From NCBI GenBank assembly GCA_965261195.1, contig OZ253455.1:3348001-3412000 (forward strand): a stretch of DNA of 64,000 nucleotides, read 5' to 3'. How positions within the stretch are numbered: the first letter of the stretch is position 1; the number at the start of each line of letters is the position of its first letter. The DNA is from Bin87 sp965261195. Its GTDB lineage: Bacteria > Chloroflexota > Dehalococcoidia > Lucifugimonadales > UBA3495. Under the pieces are notes generated by a model, which had not been told where the DNA came from, did no database searches, and worked only from the letters and a program-made list of their open reading frames with translations. Positions 7,983 to 16,188 of this stretch are shown here, one piece after another. The position numbers were made by a program, and so were the translations under genes.

Positions 7983-9077
7983 ATGGGCACCGGCGTTTTA
8001 GAACGATATCGGGATTTGCTTCCCGTGAACGAAGAAACCCCCATCATCTCGATGGGCGAGGGTGACACGCCTCTGGTGCGCTCGCGGCAGCTGGGGCCGG
8101 AGTTGGGCTGCCCCGACCTGTTTTTCAAGCTGGAAGGGTGCAATCCCACCGGTTCATTCAAAGACCGGGGCATGGTGGTAGCAATCGCCAAGGCCATGGA
8201 GGAAAACAGCGTGGGGGTGATGTGCGCCTCCACCGGCAACACCAGCGCCTCTGCCGCTGCCTATTCCGCCTATTGCGGATTGGCGGCGTGGGTGCTGATA
8301 CCCAAGGGCGAGGTGGCGTTGGGCAAACTGGCGCAGGCAATGGCCTACGGGGCTCGAATCCTGCTGGTGGACGGCAACTTCGATGCGGCGCTGGCGCTGG
8401 TGCGCGAGTTTACCGACCACAATCCGATTACGCTGGTCAACTCCGTAAACCCACATCGCATCGAAGGCCAGAAGACGGCCGCTTTTGAGGTGTCGGACAT
8501 CCTCGGCGATGCACCGGATTTTCTGTTCATACCAGTGGGCAACGCCGGCAACATCACCGCCTATTGGCGCGGATTCGTGGAATACCATCAACTGGGGCAC
8601 AACGATACGCTGCCCAAGATGATGGGATTTCAGGCCGCCGGCGCCGCGCCCATCGTCCTCGGCAAGCCGGTGGCGTTCCCGCAGACCATTGCATCGGCGA
8701 TACGCATCGGGAACCCAGCCAGCTGGAAACAGGCCGAGCGCGCCCGCGACCAATCCGGCGGCATCATCGATTCGGTTACCGATGATGAGATTCTGGAAGC
8801 GTACCGTTTGCTGGCATCCCGAGAAGGTATATTCGGCGAACCGGCGTCCGCCGCCTGTGTCGCCGGACTGATCAAGATGCGCCGCAACGGTCTCAACCTG
8901 GAGGGCAAACGAGCGGTTTGCGTAATCACCGGCAGCGGCCTGAAGGATCCGGACATGGCGGTCAGCAGCGCCCAGGCCGACACCATCGAAGTAAAAGCCA
9001 ACCTGGAGGCCATTGAAGCGGCGATTATGGAGTCGATGCCGACGGCCAGCCAGGGCAACCCGGTCAGTAGCCCGTAG
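7983..9077 (+). CDS. thrC: Threonine synthase
   Basis: PLP enzyme that converts O-phosphohomoserine to threonine. The 364-residue product has the PLP-binding lysine at about residue 60 in NPTGSFKDRGM, the phosphate loop and cofactor-binding ASTGNTSASAAAYSA, IPVGNAGNITAYWRGF, and a C-terminal VITGSGLKDPD motif. The short N-terminus is that of the compact bacterial class rather than the longer yeast/E. coli class. It follows hom directly; folE begins 24 bases after the stop. Confidence 0.96.
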   Translation: MGTGVLERYRDLLPVNEETPIISMGEGDTPLVRSRQLGPELGCPDLFFKLEGCNPTGSFKDRGMVVAIAKAMEENSVGVMCASTGNTSASAAAYSAYCGLAAWVLIPKGEVALGKLAQAMAYGARILLVDGNFDAALALVREFTDHNPITLVNSVNPHRIEGQKTAAFEVSDILGDAPDFLFIPVGNAGNITAYWRGFVEYHQLGHNDTLPKMMGFQAAGAAPIVLGKPVAFPQTIASAIRIGNPASWKQAERARDQSGGIIDSVTDDEILEAYRLLASREGIFGEPASAACVAGLIKMRRNGLNLEGKRAVCVITGSGLKDPDMAVSSAQADTIEVKANLEAIEAAIMESMPTASQGNPVSSP

Positions 9078-9101
9078 TCTCTGAGTTATCAACTGCATCG
9101 T

Positions 9102-9695
9102 ATGACCACTGCTGCCAAAATCAACCAGCCGGCCGTGGCGTTGGCCATCGGTACGGTGCTGAAATACATCGACGAGGACAGCGGGCGAGAGGGCTTGTGG
9201 AACACTCCCGACCGGGTGGCTGAAATGTACGGCGAGTTATTCTCCGGCGTAGGCCGTGACCCGGCGGATGAAATCGACGCCCTTTTCTCTGAGGACGTTG
9301 CGCCCGACCCGGTAATCGTTCGAGACATACCGTTTTACTCGATGTGCGAGCACCACCTGCTGCCTTTCTTTGGCCACGCCCGGCTCGTTTATGTGCCCAA
9401 TCGCCACATCGTGGGCATCAGCAAAATTGCCCGGGCGCTGGACGTGGCGGCGCGGCGGTTGCAGGTGCAGGAACGGCTCACCGCACAGCTGGCCGACGCA
9501 GTGCTGACGCGGGTGCAACCGCTGGCCGTGGCGTGTCGCCTGGAGGCCGAGCATCTTTGTATGTCCATGCGGGGCGTGCGGAAACCCGGGCACCGCGTCA
9601 TCACCACCGCGGCCCGTATGAATCCGGCGGTCGAAACTGTGGATTGCGCAGCGGCCTACTCACGTCGCGACTTGCTCGATATGCTGGCGGTCTGA
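9102..9695 (+). CDS. folE: GTP cyclohydrolase I
   Basis: Makes 7,8-dihydroneopterin triphosphate, first step of folate (and queuosine) synthesis. The 197-residue product carries the signature SMCEHHLLPFFGHARLVYVP with the zinc Cys and His, and the second zinc Cys in EAEHLCMSMRG. RKPGHRVITTAAR near the C-terminus contributes to the active site. No other folate genes adjoin, so it may simply ride in the hom-thrC operon. Confidence 0.96.
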   Translation: MTTAAKINQPAVALAIGTVLKYIDEDSGREGLWNTPDRVAEMYGELFSGVGRDPADEIDALFSEDVAPDPVIVRDIPFYSMCEHHLLPFFGHARLVYVPNRHIVGISKIARALDVAARRLQVQERLTAQLADAVLTRVQPLAVACRLEAEHLCMSMRGVRKPGHRVITTAARMNPAVETVDCAAAYSRRDLLDMLAV

Positions 9696-9716
9696 TGGCT
9701 GCTGCCGAGGAAATAA

Positions 9717-10733
9717 ATGTCTGAACTGCAGGCGCCCACACCGATTACTTCCTTCGGGCAGATTCGGAGCCAGTGGCAAGAATTGCTGGGCCGCTCGTCG
9801 GTCAACAACCTGTACGTCACGCCCGTTTGGCAGGAACTGTGGTGGGACGCGTTTCAGGGTGACCGTTCGCTGGCCGGCTTCTACCTGACCGGCACCGACG
9901 GGGACGTGGCCGCCATCGCTTCTCTGTCCCGCTCCGGCGACCACTACACACTGGTGGGCAACAGCGATACCTTCGACTATAACGATTTTGTCATTGCCAG
10001 TGGCGCCGAGCAAGGATTTTATTCGGCATTGCTGGACGCCATCAGCGATGGCGGGGGGCGCCAGCTGGACCTGTATTCCATTGGGGAGGATTCGCCTACG
10101 CTGACGATGTTGCCGGAGTTGGCCCGCGACCGCGGCTACGCAGTGGACGTGGCAGAAGAGGATGTTGCGCCCCGCCTCATCCTGGCTGACACCTGGGACG
10201 AATATCTGTCCGGCCTCGGCAAAAAGGACCGCCACGAACTGCGCCGGAAATTGCGGCGTCTGGAAGGTCACGAAAATTGGCGCTGGTACTGCGTGTCCGA
10301 CCCCTCGGAGGCAGTGGGCCGTATGGATGATTTCGTCAGTCTGATGCGCCAGAGCGACGCGGCGAAAGCGGAGTTTTTGACCCAGGAGCGCGAGGCGTTT
10401 TTCCGGCAAATGGTAGCGGCCACCGCCGCCGAGGACATCCTGCGCCTGTTCTTCCTGGAAATGGACGGCAAGCCGGTGGCGGCGTCGATGTGCTTCGACT
10501 ACGACGGCGTCCGTATGCTGTATAACAGTGGCCACGACCCGGAATACCGCTACTACAGCGTCGGCCTGCTGCTCCATTCCCTGTGCCTGCGCGATGCGTT
10601 GGAACGGGGCTACCGCTATTTTGACTTCCTGCGCGGCAACGAACCGTACAAGTACCGGCTGGGCGGCACCGACCATCAGCTCTACCGCATAACCCTGGAG
10701 TGGGATGGCGATTCCACACCGGAGCGTTCCTGA
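9717..10733 (+). CDS. GNAT-fold acyltransferase of the FemAB/CelD (Acetyltransf_6) type
   Basis: A 338-residue cytoplasmic protein with the pattern of the CelD/BcsL group: an N-terminal NLYVTPVWQELWWDAF segment, a central basic helix KKDRHELRRKLRRLE, and a C-terminal GNAT half (FLEMDGKPVAASMCFDYDG, YNSGHDPEYRYYSVGLLLH, RGYRYFDFLRGNEPYKYRLG). This family transfers acyl or aminoacyl groups in polysaccharide, peptidoglycan or lipid pathways; the substrate here is unknown. The gene has a GAGGAAA ribosome-binding site and its 3' end overlaps the start region of a glycosyltransferase gene, which supports a role in glycoconjugate synthesis. Confidence 0.75.
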   Translation: MSELQAPTPITSFGQIRSQWQELLGRSSVNNLYVTPVWQELWWDAFQGDRSLAGFYLTGTDGDVAAIASLSRSGDHYTLVGNSDTFDYNDFVIASGAEQGFYSALLDAISDGGGRQLDLYSIGEDSPTLTMLPELARDRGYAVDVAEEDVAPRLILADTWDEYLSGLGKKDRHELRRKLRRLEGHENWRWYCVSDPSEAVGRMDDFVSLMRQSDAAKAEFLTQEREAFFRQMVAATAAEDILRLFFLEMDGKPVAASMCFDYDGVRMLYNSGHDPEYRYYSVGLLLHSLCLRDALERGYRYFDFLRGNEPYKYRLGGTDHQLYRITLEWDGDSTPERS

Positions 10734-11937
10734 CTTGGCCTCCATCCCCGACGCTCGAGTAGCGCTGCTGGCCTACCACGCCTGCCCGTTGGCCGCCCCT
10801 GGCCAGGGTAAATCCGGCGGCATGAACGTCTACGTGCGTGAACTGTCCCGAGCGCTGGCCGGCCGCGGGGTCGCGGTCGACATTTTCACCCGGAATCACG
10901 CTGGGGCCGATGCTGACGCTACGGAAATTTCGCCGGGCGTGAATGTGTTGCATATCCCTGCCGGCGCGCCGGATGCACCGCTGGCGCAGCAGGTTGACTA
11001 CCTGCCCGAGTTTCTTGCCGGCATCCACCAGTATCGCCGTGAACAGGGCGCGCATTACCAGGCCGTGCATTCCCATTACTGGTTGAGCGGCGTGGCCGGC
11101 CAGCAATTCGCCAAGGACATTGGCGCGCCCCATCTGGTGACTTTCCATACGCTCTCCCGAATCAAGCTGCAATCGCGCTCGGGCGAGCACGAACCGGAAA
11201 TCCGGCAACGGGCCGAAGCGGAAATCATCGCCGGCGCCGATTGCATCATTGCCTTCAGCCCTCACGAACGTGATGCGCTGGTGCGTTTGTACGACGCCGA
11301 AGCTGCTCGGATCGAGCTGGTTCCGTGCGGTGTGGATTTGTCCCGATTCCGCCCGCTGGGCAAGGCCCGGGCAACTAAAGAACTGGGACTGAACGGCCAC
11401 AAGATTCTGCTGTGCGTGGGCCGGATCGAAGCCCTCAAGGGCGTTGACTTGCTGATTCGCACCGCGGCTCAGCTGGAATCTGACGACGTGCAGGTATTGG
11501 TGGTGGGAGCCGACGCCGACGGCGGCCAGGAAATCGCCCGGCTGCAACGGATGGCTGACGACCTCAACGTCGGCGATGCAATCGAATTCGTCGGTCGTGT
11601 GCCGCAGGAACGGCTGGCCTGGTACTACTCGGCCGCCGATGTGTGTGTGGTGCCATCCTTTTACGAAAGTTTTGGCATGGCCGCACTGGAGAGCATGGCG
11701 TGCGGCACGCCGGTGGTGGCTTCGCGCGTGGGCGGTTTGCCGACCATCATCCAGCATGGGCGCACCGGCTACCTGAAATCGTGGCGCTGCCCGGAGGCTT
11801 TCGCCACCTCTCTGGACATGATAATGGCCAACCGGAGCCTGCGCGACAGCATGGGCAAGGCGGCCCGCCGTCGCGCCGAATCCCTGGGCTGGGATGCCAT
11901 TGCCGGACGCCTGCTGGCCCTCTACGCTCAAGCCTGA
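10705..11937 (+). CDS. GT4 glycosyltransferase, MshA/sucrose-synthase-like
   Basis: Retaining GT-B enzyme of 410 residues. The N-terminal acceptor half has GKSGGMNVYVRELSRALA, close to the MshA/sucrose-phosphate-synthase pattern. The donor half has CVGRIEALKGVDLLI and the nucleotide-sugar motif FYESFGMAALESMACGTPVV, with the E-x7-E pair. MshA itself links GlcNAc to inositol-phosphate in mycothiol synthesis; a sucrose/glycoglycerol role is equally possible. The ATG at 10705 overlaps the GNAT gene by 29 bases; a TTG at 10735, just after the GNAT stop, is an alternative start. A PIG-L deacetylase lies 4 kb downstream beyond a mobile element. Confidence 0.85.
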   Translation: MAIPHRSVPDLASIPDARVALLAYHACPLAAPGQGKSGGMNVYVRELSRALAGRGVAVDIFTRNHAGADADATEISPGVNVLHIPAGAPDAPLAQQVDYLPEFLAGIHQYRREQGAHYQAVHSHYWLSGVAGQQFAKDIGAPHLVTFHTLSRIKLQSRSGEHEPEIRQRAEAEIIAGADCIIAFSPHERDALVRLYDAEAARIELVPCGVDLSRFRPLGKARATKELGLNGHKILLCVGRIEALKGVDLLIRTAAQLESDDVQVLVVGADADGGQEIARLQRMADDLNVGDAIEFVGRVPQERLAWYYSAADVCVVPSFYESFGMAALESMACGTPVVASRVGGLPTIIQHGRTGYLKSWRCPEAFATSLDMIMANRSLRDSMGKAARRRAESLGWDAIAGRLLALYAQA

Positions 11938-11952
11938 GCAAAAGGCCGCAAT

Positions 11953-12798
11953 ATGATACCGGGGAATTTCCCTCAAGATACTGCCGCACCTGCCGAGGAT
12001 GCACCAGCTGCGGAGGCGCGACGCCGCAAGTTCGGTATCGGCCAGCCAATGGTACGACACCTGGAGAGCCGGTTAGCTGCCGGCCTGCTGGTATTGCTGC
12101 CGATTCTGGTAACCGTGCTTATCCTCCAGTTCTTTTTTGGCCTTGTCTCCGGTTTGATGGTGCCCATTGTAAGCCGCTTGCCGATACCCACCCCTTACGC
12201 TACTTACATCCAACAGCTGTCCCCATTGCTGGGCGCTCTCACCGTTCTTTTCACTATCTACGTCGCGGGTCTCCTGGTGCAGTGGGCGTACACCAAGCTG
12301 ATCATCGACAAGTTCCACGATATTATTGGCTTGGTACCGGTCATCGGGCAGGTTTACAGCACTACCCGATTTGGCATAGATTTTCTGTCCGACACCCGGC
12401 AGGACAACTACCGAGGTGTGGTACTGCTGGAATTCCCTCTCCTGGGCGTGTTGTCCATCGGCCTGATTACTTCAAACGTGGGCCGACTGTACGGAGGAGA
12501 AGAGTACCTTACCATCTACATACCAACCACCCCGGTGCCCTCGTCAGGTTATCTTGCGATAGTGCCGGCCAGTCAGGTAACTCCAACCAACATCACCGTT
12601 GACGAAGCCATGCGCATAATAATCTCGGGCGGCATTCTGGCTGGCGATATTATCTCCCAACGGTCGATAACGAATCGCACCACCTGGCCCGGGCGCCACT
12701 GGTTGGGGTGCAGCAGCAGCGAATCTGTGGGCAGAAAGCCGCAATCGCCGCTGCTGACAGAGCGTGCAGAGAGCCGGCAGAATTTGGTCAGCAGGTAA
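11953..12798 (+). CDS. DUF502 family membrane protein
   Basis: A 281-residue inner-membrane protein. Residues about 40-66 (LAAGLLVLLPILVTVLILQF...) and about 92-112 (LLGALTVLFTIYVAGLLVQWA) are hydrophobic helices. They are followed by the DUF502 core (IPVIGQVYSTTRFGIDF-like segment, FPLLGVLSIGLITSNVG) and the family motif IYIPTTPVPSSGYLAIVP, then DEAMRIIISGGI. The last ~45 residues are unlike the family and polar, so the 3' end may have been altered, perhaps by the adjacent mobile element. Function of DUF502 is unknown. Confidence 0.85.
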   Translation: MIPGNFPQDTAAPAEDAPAAEARRRKFGIGQPMVRHLESRLAAGLLVLLPILVTVLILQFFFGLVSGLMVPIVSRLPIPTPYATYIQQLSPLLGALTVLFTIYVAGLLVQWAYTKLIIDKFHDIIGLVPVIGQVYSTTRFGIDFLSDTRQDNYRGVVLLEFPLLGVLSIGLITSNVGRLYGGEEYLTIYIPTTPVPSSGYLAIVPASQVTPTNITVDEAMRIIISGGILAGDIISQRSITNRTTWPGRHWLGCSSSESVGRKPQSPLLTERAESRQNLVSR

Positions 12799-12851
12799 TC
12801 TAACCAGCTTGTCAATGCTTTTGGCAATGGTCGTCGGTTGAGGGTCAGGCG

Positions 12852-12930
12852 TTACAACCGGAATTCGAACCAGTGCAACTCGCCGGTCTTCTCGAACCCC
12901 ACGGATGCGAGTATGCGGAACCGGCTAGGA
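12852..12930 (-). pseudogene. Possible C-terminal remnant of a GNAT acetyltransferase
   Basis: Read leftwards, the last ~25 codons before the stop at 12852 give RILASVGFEKTGELHWFEF, which looks like the final strand and tail of a GNAT acetyltransferase (usual form: R-V-L-E-K-x-G-F-x-x-x-G). The codons before it do not look like protein of that family, and small plus-strand genes of a mobile element start over it. I infer that the element cut away the 5' part of the gene; the missing part was not found at 16.1 kb. Confidence 0.35.
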
Positions 12931-13130
12931 AGTCGCGCCAGGTGGTAGGATTGACGGATGCTGCGGAGGTGCGGCTGCGCGTGTTTCACGAAGCGATGGA
13001 GATGATGGCAGCAGGGTTGGAGGATGCGCCGGCGGTTGCATCGTATTTGGCCAGGGCGGCGGAGCAGGTGATGAAGATGGCGGTTACGTGGCTTGTTTCC
13101 GGCGCGCCTGTGGGCCAATATCGCGGGTAG
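12873..13130 (+). CDS. Small unknown protein of the mobile-element remnant
   Basis: An 85-codon frame from GTG at 12873; a TTG at about 12950 could be the true start. The second half (AAEVRLRVFHEAMEMMAAGLEDAPAVASYLA) is predicted helical and repeats hydrophobic residues every 3-4 positions. I do not recognise it. Its stop lies 3 bases before the next small frame, as in a phage-like cluster. It also runs opposite to the acetyltransferase remnant. Confidence 0.35.
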   Translation: MQLAGLLEPHGCEYAEPARKSRQVVGLTDAAEVRLRVFHEAMEMMAAGLEDAPAVASYLARAAEQVMKMAVTWLVSGAPVGQYRG

Positions 13131-13133
13131 AAA

Positions 13134-13454
13134 GTGGATGTCGAAATGATAGAGCAGGAGATTGAACTATCTGAGCGGCACGGCGCGGAACTTGACCGAT
13201 TGATTCAGGGCGGGGTCGCGACTGAGATGACGCTGGCTTGCCGGGATGTAGGCCGGACATTGGCGGTTCACGCCAAGGATGGTACGGTAAGGGTACGCAC
13301 TACGGCTAGGCGATATGGGGCGGGTGGAGCAAGCGATGTCGTGAGGGATATGCAATATCTTGACGAGGTGATACGTGCAATGGAGAAAGCCCACCAGATT
13401 CGCCCTGCAAAGGGGCGTCGGGGCTGGCACGAACTTCATCCCTTGACAATCTGA
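13134..13454 (+). CDS. Small unknown protein of the mobile-element remnant
   Basis: A 106-residue frame from GTG (an ATG 12 bases in is an alternative). The N-terminus is acidic and helical (DVEMIEQEIELSERHGAELD), the middle basic (TVRVRTTARRYG). No family recognised. It is followed 13 bases later by the HNH-containing gene with a clear ribosome-binding site, which suggests a small operon of phage or integrative-element type. Confidence 0.4.
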   Translation: MDVEMIEQEIELSERHGAELDRLIQGGVATEMTLACRDVGRTLAVHAKDGTVRVRTTARRYGAGGASDVVRDMQYLDEVIRAMEKAHQIRPAKGRRGWHELHPLTI

Positions 13455-13467
13455 TTTGGAGAGGCTT

Positions 13468-14172
13468 ATGACATTAGACGAGGCTATCAGACATACTATA
13501 CAGGCCAAAAAAGATGCTGCATTCGCCTATGAGAGGGCAGGGTGGGCTGGCAGCGCGCTTGAAATGTCGCACCAGGGCTACGTGATGACGGTATCCGGGG
13601 AGGTCGCTGAAAGCGCGGACTGGACGGAAACGTATCACCAACGGGTGCTGTCGATGGATTTCAGGTATGGGACTATCTGTATGAAGGAGACACACGACCA
13701 GAAACTGCGGGCTGCAGAAGCTGTTATGAAGGGGGTCTGGCGTGCCTCTGGCGGCGAACATTGGCGCAATGATATGTGTGATGCATGGGAGGAGCAGGCC
13801 GCTGCGATCGACTGGAATGCGGAATATGGGAGAATCCGGCAGCGACTCGCCCGCATAGTGCTGGGACAAGTGTCTGAGCGGCTCCCACGCAGATTGAGCA
13901 AGCGGAAGTCCTCGCTGGGTGTCAAGCCGAAGAAAGCCGCGAAACTGCCCCGCCAACGTAAGCCGTCAAAGGCCAAATTGAAGGCGGGCCTGCTACTTGC
14001 TCACGGGCCGGTATGCCAGATGTGCGAATGGGTAGATACTCACCCGAAAGGGGTGTTGCAGCTGGATAGGGTTTTGCCTGGACGGGATGGCGGCGAATAC
14101 GTCGATGGCAATGTCCGGCTGCTGTGCCAGCCCTGTAACCTGTCTCGGAACGGCGGGCGACCCCGTGCCTAG
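13468..14172 (+). CDS. HNH-fold protein with an altered nuclease motif
   Basis: Starts at the ATG at 13468 after GGAGAGG. The first ~150 residues are of unknown type. They are followed by a basic Lys/Arg/Pro linker and a C-terminal HNH-like zinc domain: paired CQMC, then LQLDRVLPGRDGGEYVDGN and LLCQPCN. In active HNH enzymes the LD is followed by His (for example LDHIIP); here it is Arg, so the general base is missing and the domain may be inactive or only DNA-binding. Such proteins are common in phages and integrative elements. Confidence 0.6.
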   Translation: MTLDEAIRHTIQAKKDAAFAYERAGWAGSALEMSHQGYVMTVSGEVAESADWTETYHQRVLSMDFRYGTICMKETHDQKLRAAEAVMKGVWRASGGEHWRNDMCDAWEEQAAAIDWNAEYGRIRQRLARIVLGQVSERLPRRLSKRKSSLGVKPKKAAKLPRQRKPSKAKLKAGLLLAHGPVCQMCEWVDTHPKGVLQLDRVLPGRDGGEYVDGNVRLLCQPCNLSRNGGRPRA

Positions 14173-14311
14173 CATCTTGTCGCGAATCACTGACTTGCCC
14201 GCGCTGGCGCAATGGCTATTCCCGGCGGGCAAGCTGAACTCGGCGGCCCTGTAAATCCAGGTCGGCGGCATTGACGGATAGTCTGGCAAGCGCAGCAAAG
14301 CGGGTTCGTGC

Positions 14312-14710
14312 GTGGTCTACATCGGCCAAGGCCGGGCTTTCGATTTCAACGGGCGGCTGGCATTCGACCTGGATGACGTAATACAAGTCCAGTACAGTCT
14401 GAATGTCCGGCAGGCGCGGGACTGGCTGGCGGACAACGGGTGGCTATCGACCAACCCCGACTGGCGACCCGCGCCTATAGAACTCCGGCCCGTCGAGTAT
14501 CGGGAACTGGCGGTCGCACCGGCCCGGACGCCGTTGCCGAAAGGCCTAGTGTACGCCTACCGCTGGTCGGACGGTAGCATCGCCCTGCTGGTCAACCGGG
14601 TGGACACCCCGGAGGGCAAGTGGGTGTGGCAGATGTCGTGGATCGAGGGCGTGCGGGTTCTACTGTATGGGTTGCTGCCGTTGCTCAATAGGCCGGATGT
14701 CCCGGTATGA
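14312..14710 (+). pseudogene. N-terminal part of a broken phage/plasmid primase-like (TOPRIM) protein
   Basis: A 132-codon frame from GTG. Its end (LVYAYRWSDGSIALLV, KWVWQMSWIEGVRVLLYG) matches the segment that in phage primases comes just before the TOPRIM domain. The stop TGA overlaps an ATG in the -1 frame (ATGA at 14707-14710), and the TOPRIM motif continues in that frame. Either a one-base change broke the gene or the two parts are translationally coupled. The 14173-14311 stretch upstream has in-frame stops and no clear start, so decay is more likely. Confidence 0.5.
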
Positions 14711-14860
14711 TTTGTGAGGGGGAGAAAGCTACGAGGTCGGGAATGTCGCCGGGTACGTACTGGTCGCCGCTGGCGGGTCGGCGGGTTATGGCGCTGGGGG
14801 ACGTGGATGAGGCCGGGGGGGTCTTGGCATCAGCTTGGGCAAACCGGCCTGTCGCGCCCC
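14707..14860 (+). pseudogene. TOPRIM fragment of the primase-like gene, cut by an insertion sequence
   Basis: Begins with MICEGEKATRSG, the Glu-containing first TOPRIM motif, and then LAGRRVMALGDVDEAGG, which matches the Asp-x-Asp motif usually written as PDxDExG. Spacing between the motifs is about 15 residues shorter than usual. The frame is interrupted at 14860 by the ISAs1 element; joining the flanks and removing one target copy gives a stop at 16081-16083, so the gene was already truncated or frameshifted before the insertion. Confidence 0.5.
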
Positions 14861-16041
14861 CAGGGTCTTTCGGTTTTCAAGGGTTGTCTAGGCCGAGGAT
14901 GCGCAGGGATTGTCCTGGGGTCCAGCCGATGCGCCGCAAGGCCGCCGCGATGTTGCTTTCCCCGGCATGACGCAGCACGCTCACCACGATGTTGCGCACT
15001 ATCGCCATTACCTGCGGCGCGGCCCCTTTCCGTACCCTACTGGCGTCTTCCCCCAGGGTTACATCCCGCACGTAGTGCAGCCGGTTCTCAATTTCCCAAT
15101 GCCCCCGTATATGTCTGAGCATCGCCTTTGGCCCCACCTTTCCGTCCAGACTGGTGATGGCGTAGCGCGACTCAGTGGCGGTCTGGCCGCGGCCCAGGGC
15201 GCGTCGCGTGATGCGGCACACCTGCCCCACATCGGGCCAGTCCAGGTAGTCGTTGAGCGCGTCGGTAGCTGACAATTCACGGATTTCCCAGCGGTCGCCA
15301 TGCCGGTTCCGGGTCCGCGCCTTCCGGTACTGTCCGCCCCGTACCGGCGCGGCGAAGGCCAGCGCGATGTCGTCGTAAAGTTCCCGCTGGTTCCGCTTCA
15401 CGATGACCAGGTAGTCGCCGCCGGCGTCCCTGATCTGCTGGCAATAATCCCGCTGGCAGTACAGCGCGTCCCCGGTCACCAGATTGCCCGCCACCGGCAG
15501 CAGCGTTGCCGTCAACTCCCGGGCCGCCGTCAGCTCCCCCTGACCTGGCCCGACCCCCCTTTTGCCCCGCTACCAGGCCGACGCCATGGGCATAACCCGC
15601 CACCAGCCGCACGCCGGGCAGTTCCTCCCCGTGTATCCCGCGCAGCGCCTTGCCGTCCACCGCAATGGCCACCCTTTCCCCAGTGGCGGCCAGCCACTGC
15701 CGGGTCCACTGGGCCAGCGCCGCCTCAAAGGCGTCGGTGTCCAACTGGCAGAACACGGCGTGCAACGTGCTCACCGCCGGGGTCGTGGGTCGAGTGAAGC
15801 CCAGGGCTGACACTGCGTCCGGGTCCTGTTGGCGCCCCCACTGGCAGATGGCGTAAAGGCTGCGGGCGCCGGAGAGCATGGCGCAGACGGCCAAGGTCAG
15901 GATGGCGGGCAACGGATGTCGCTTGCCCTGGGGCGAGCGTGGGTCGGGGACGGCGCCCAAGGCGGCGGGCAGGCTGCGGGCTAATTCGTTAGTCTCCATG
16001 ACAACAGATTAGCCGCTTTTTTAGAAAACCGAAAGACCCTG
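14861..16041 (-). mobile_element. ISAs1-family insertion sequence with 10-base target duplication
   Basis: An 1181-base element bounded by perfect 18-base terminal inverted repeats, CAGGGTCTTTCGGTTTTC at 14861-14878 and its complement at 16024-16041. It is flanked by an exact 10-base direct repeat GTCGCGCCCC (14851-14860 and 16042-16051). Both the transposase type and the 10-base duplication fit ISAs1. The intact ends and duplication mean a recent insertion into the primase remnant. Confidence 0.93.
14877..15999 (-). pseudogene. ISAs1-family transposase, frameshifted
   Basis: Two overlapping frames make one DDE transposase. The first (15999 to about 15530) runs from METNELARSLPAALGAVPDPRS with the first catalytic Asp in VAIAVDGKALRG. 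The second (about 15530 to 14877) has LVTGDALYCQRDYCQQI with the second Asp and HWEIENRLHYVRDVTLGED with the Glu. The join falls at a run of six G (minus strand, about 15553-15558); five G would give one continuous 370-residue protein. This is a one-base insertion in a homopolymer: real inactivation, a base-calling error, or programmed slippage. Confidence 0.85.
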
Positions 16042-16125
16042 GTCGCGCCCCGGTTGCCACTTGACACTTGCAAACGATTGTAGCAGAGTAGCCGATGGTA
16101 CCCAATTAAGCCGGCGCCGTTGCAC

Positions 16126-16153
16126 GTAGGGGTGAATAATTATTCGCCCCTAC
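16126..16153. repeat. 28-base palindrome (REP-like)
   Basis: Nearly perfect palindrome centred on AATTATT with arms GTAGGGGTGAATAA and TTATTCGCCCCTAC (one G-T type mismatch). It lies between the decayed element and the PIG-L gene, 36 bases before its start. It may be a dispersed intergenic repeat or a weak terminator; no T-run follows. Confidence 0.5.
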
Positions 16154-16188
16154 TCCTTGCAACAATGGCCGGAAGGAGATAATGACGA

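Noticed and set aside
12845..12900. GGTTCGAATTCC-like sequence on the minus strand resembling a tRNA T arm and a possible attachment site
   Set aside because: No acceptor, D or anticodon arms can be built around it, and the same bases encode the end of the acetyltransferase remnant.
15300..15797. A 165-codon plus-strand frame inside the ISAs1 element
   Set aside because: It is opposite the transposase, Pro/Arg rich and without any recognisable motif.
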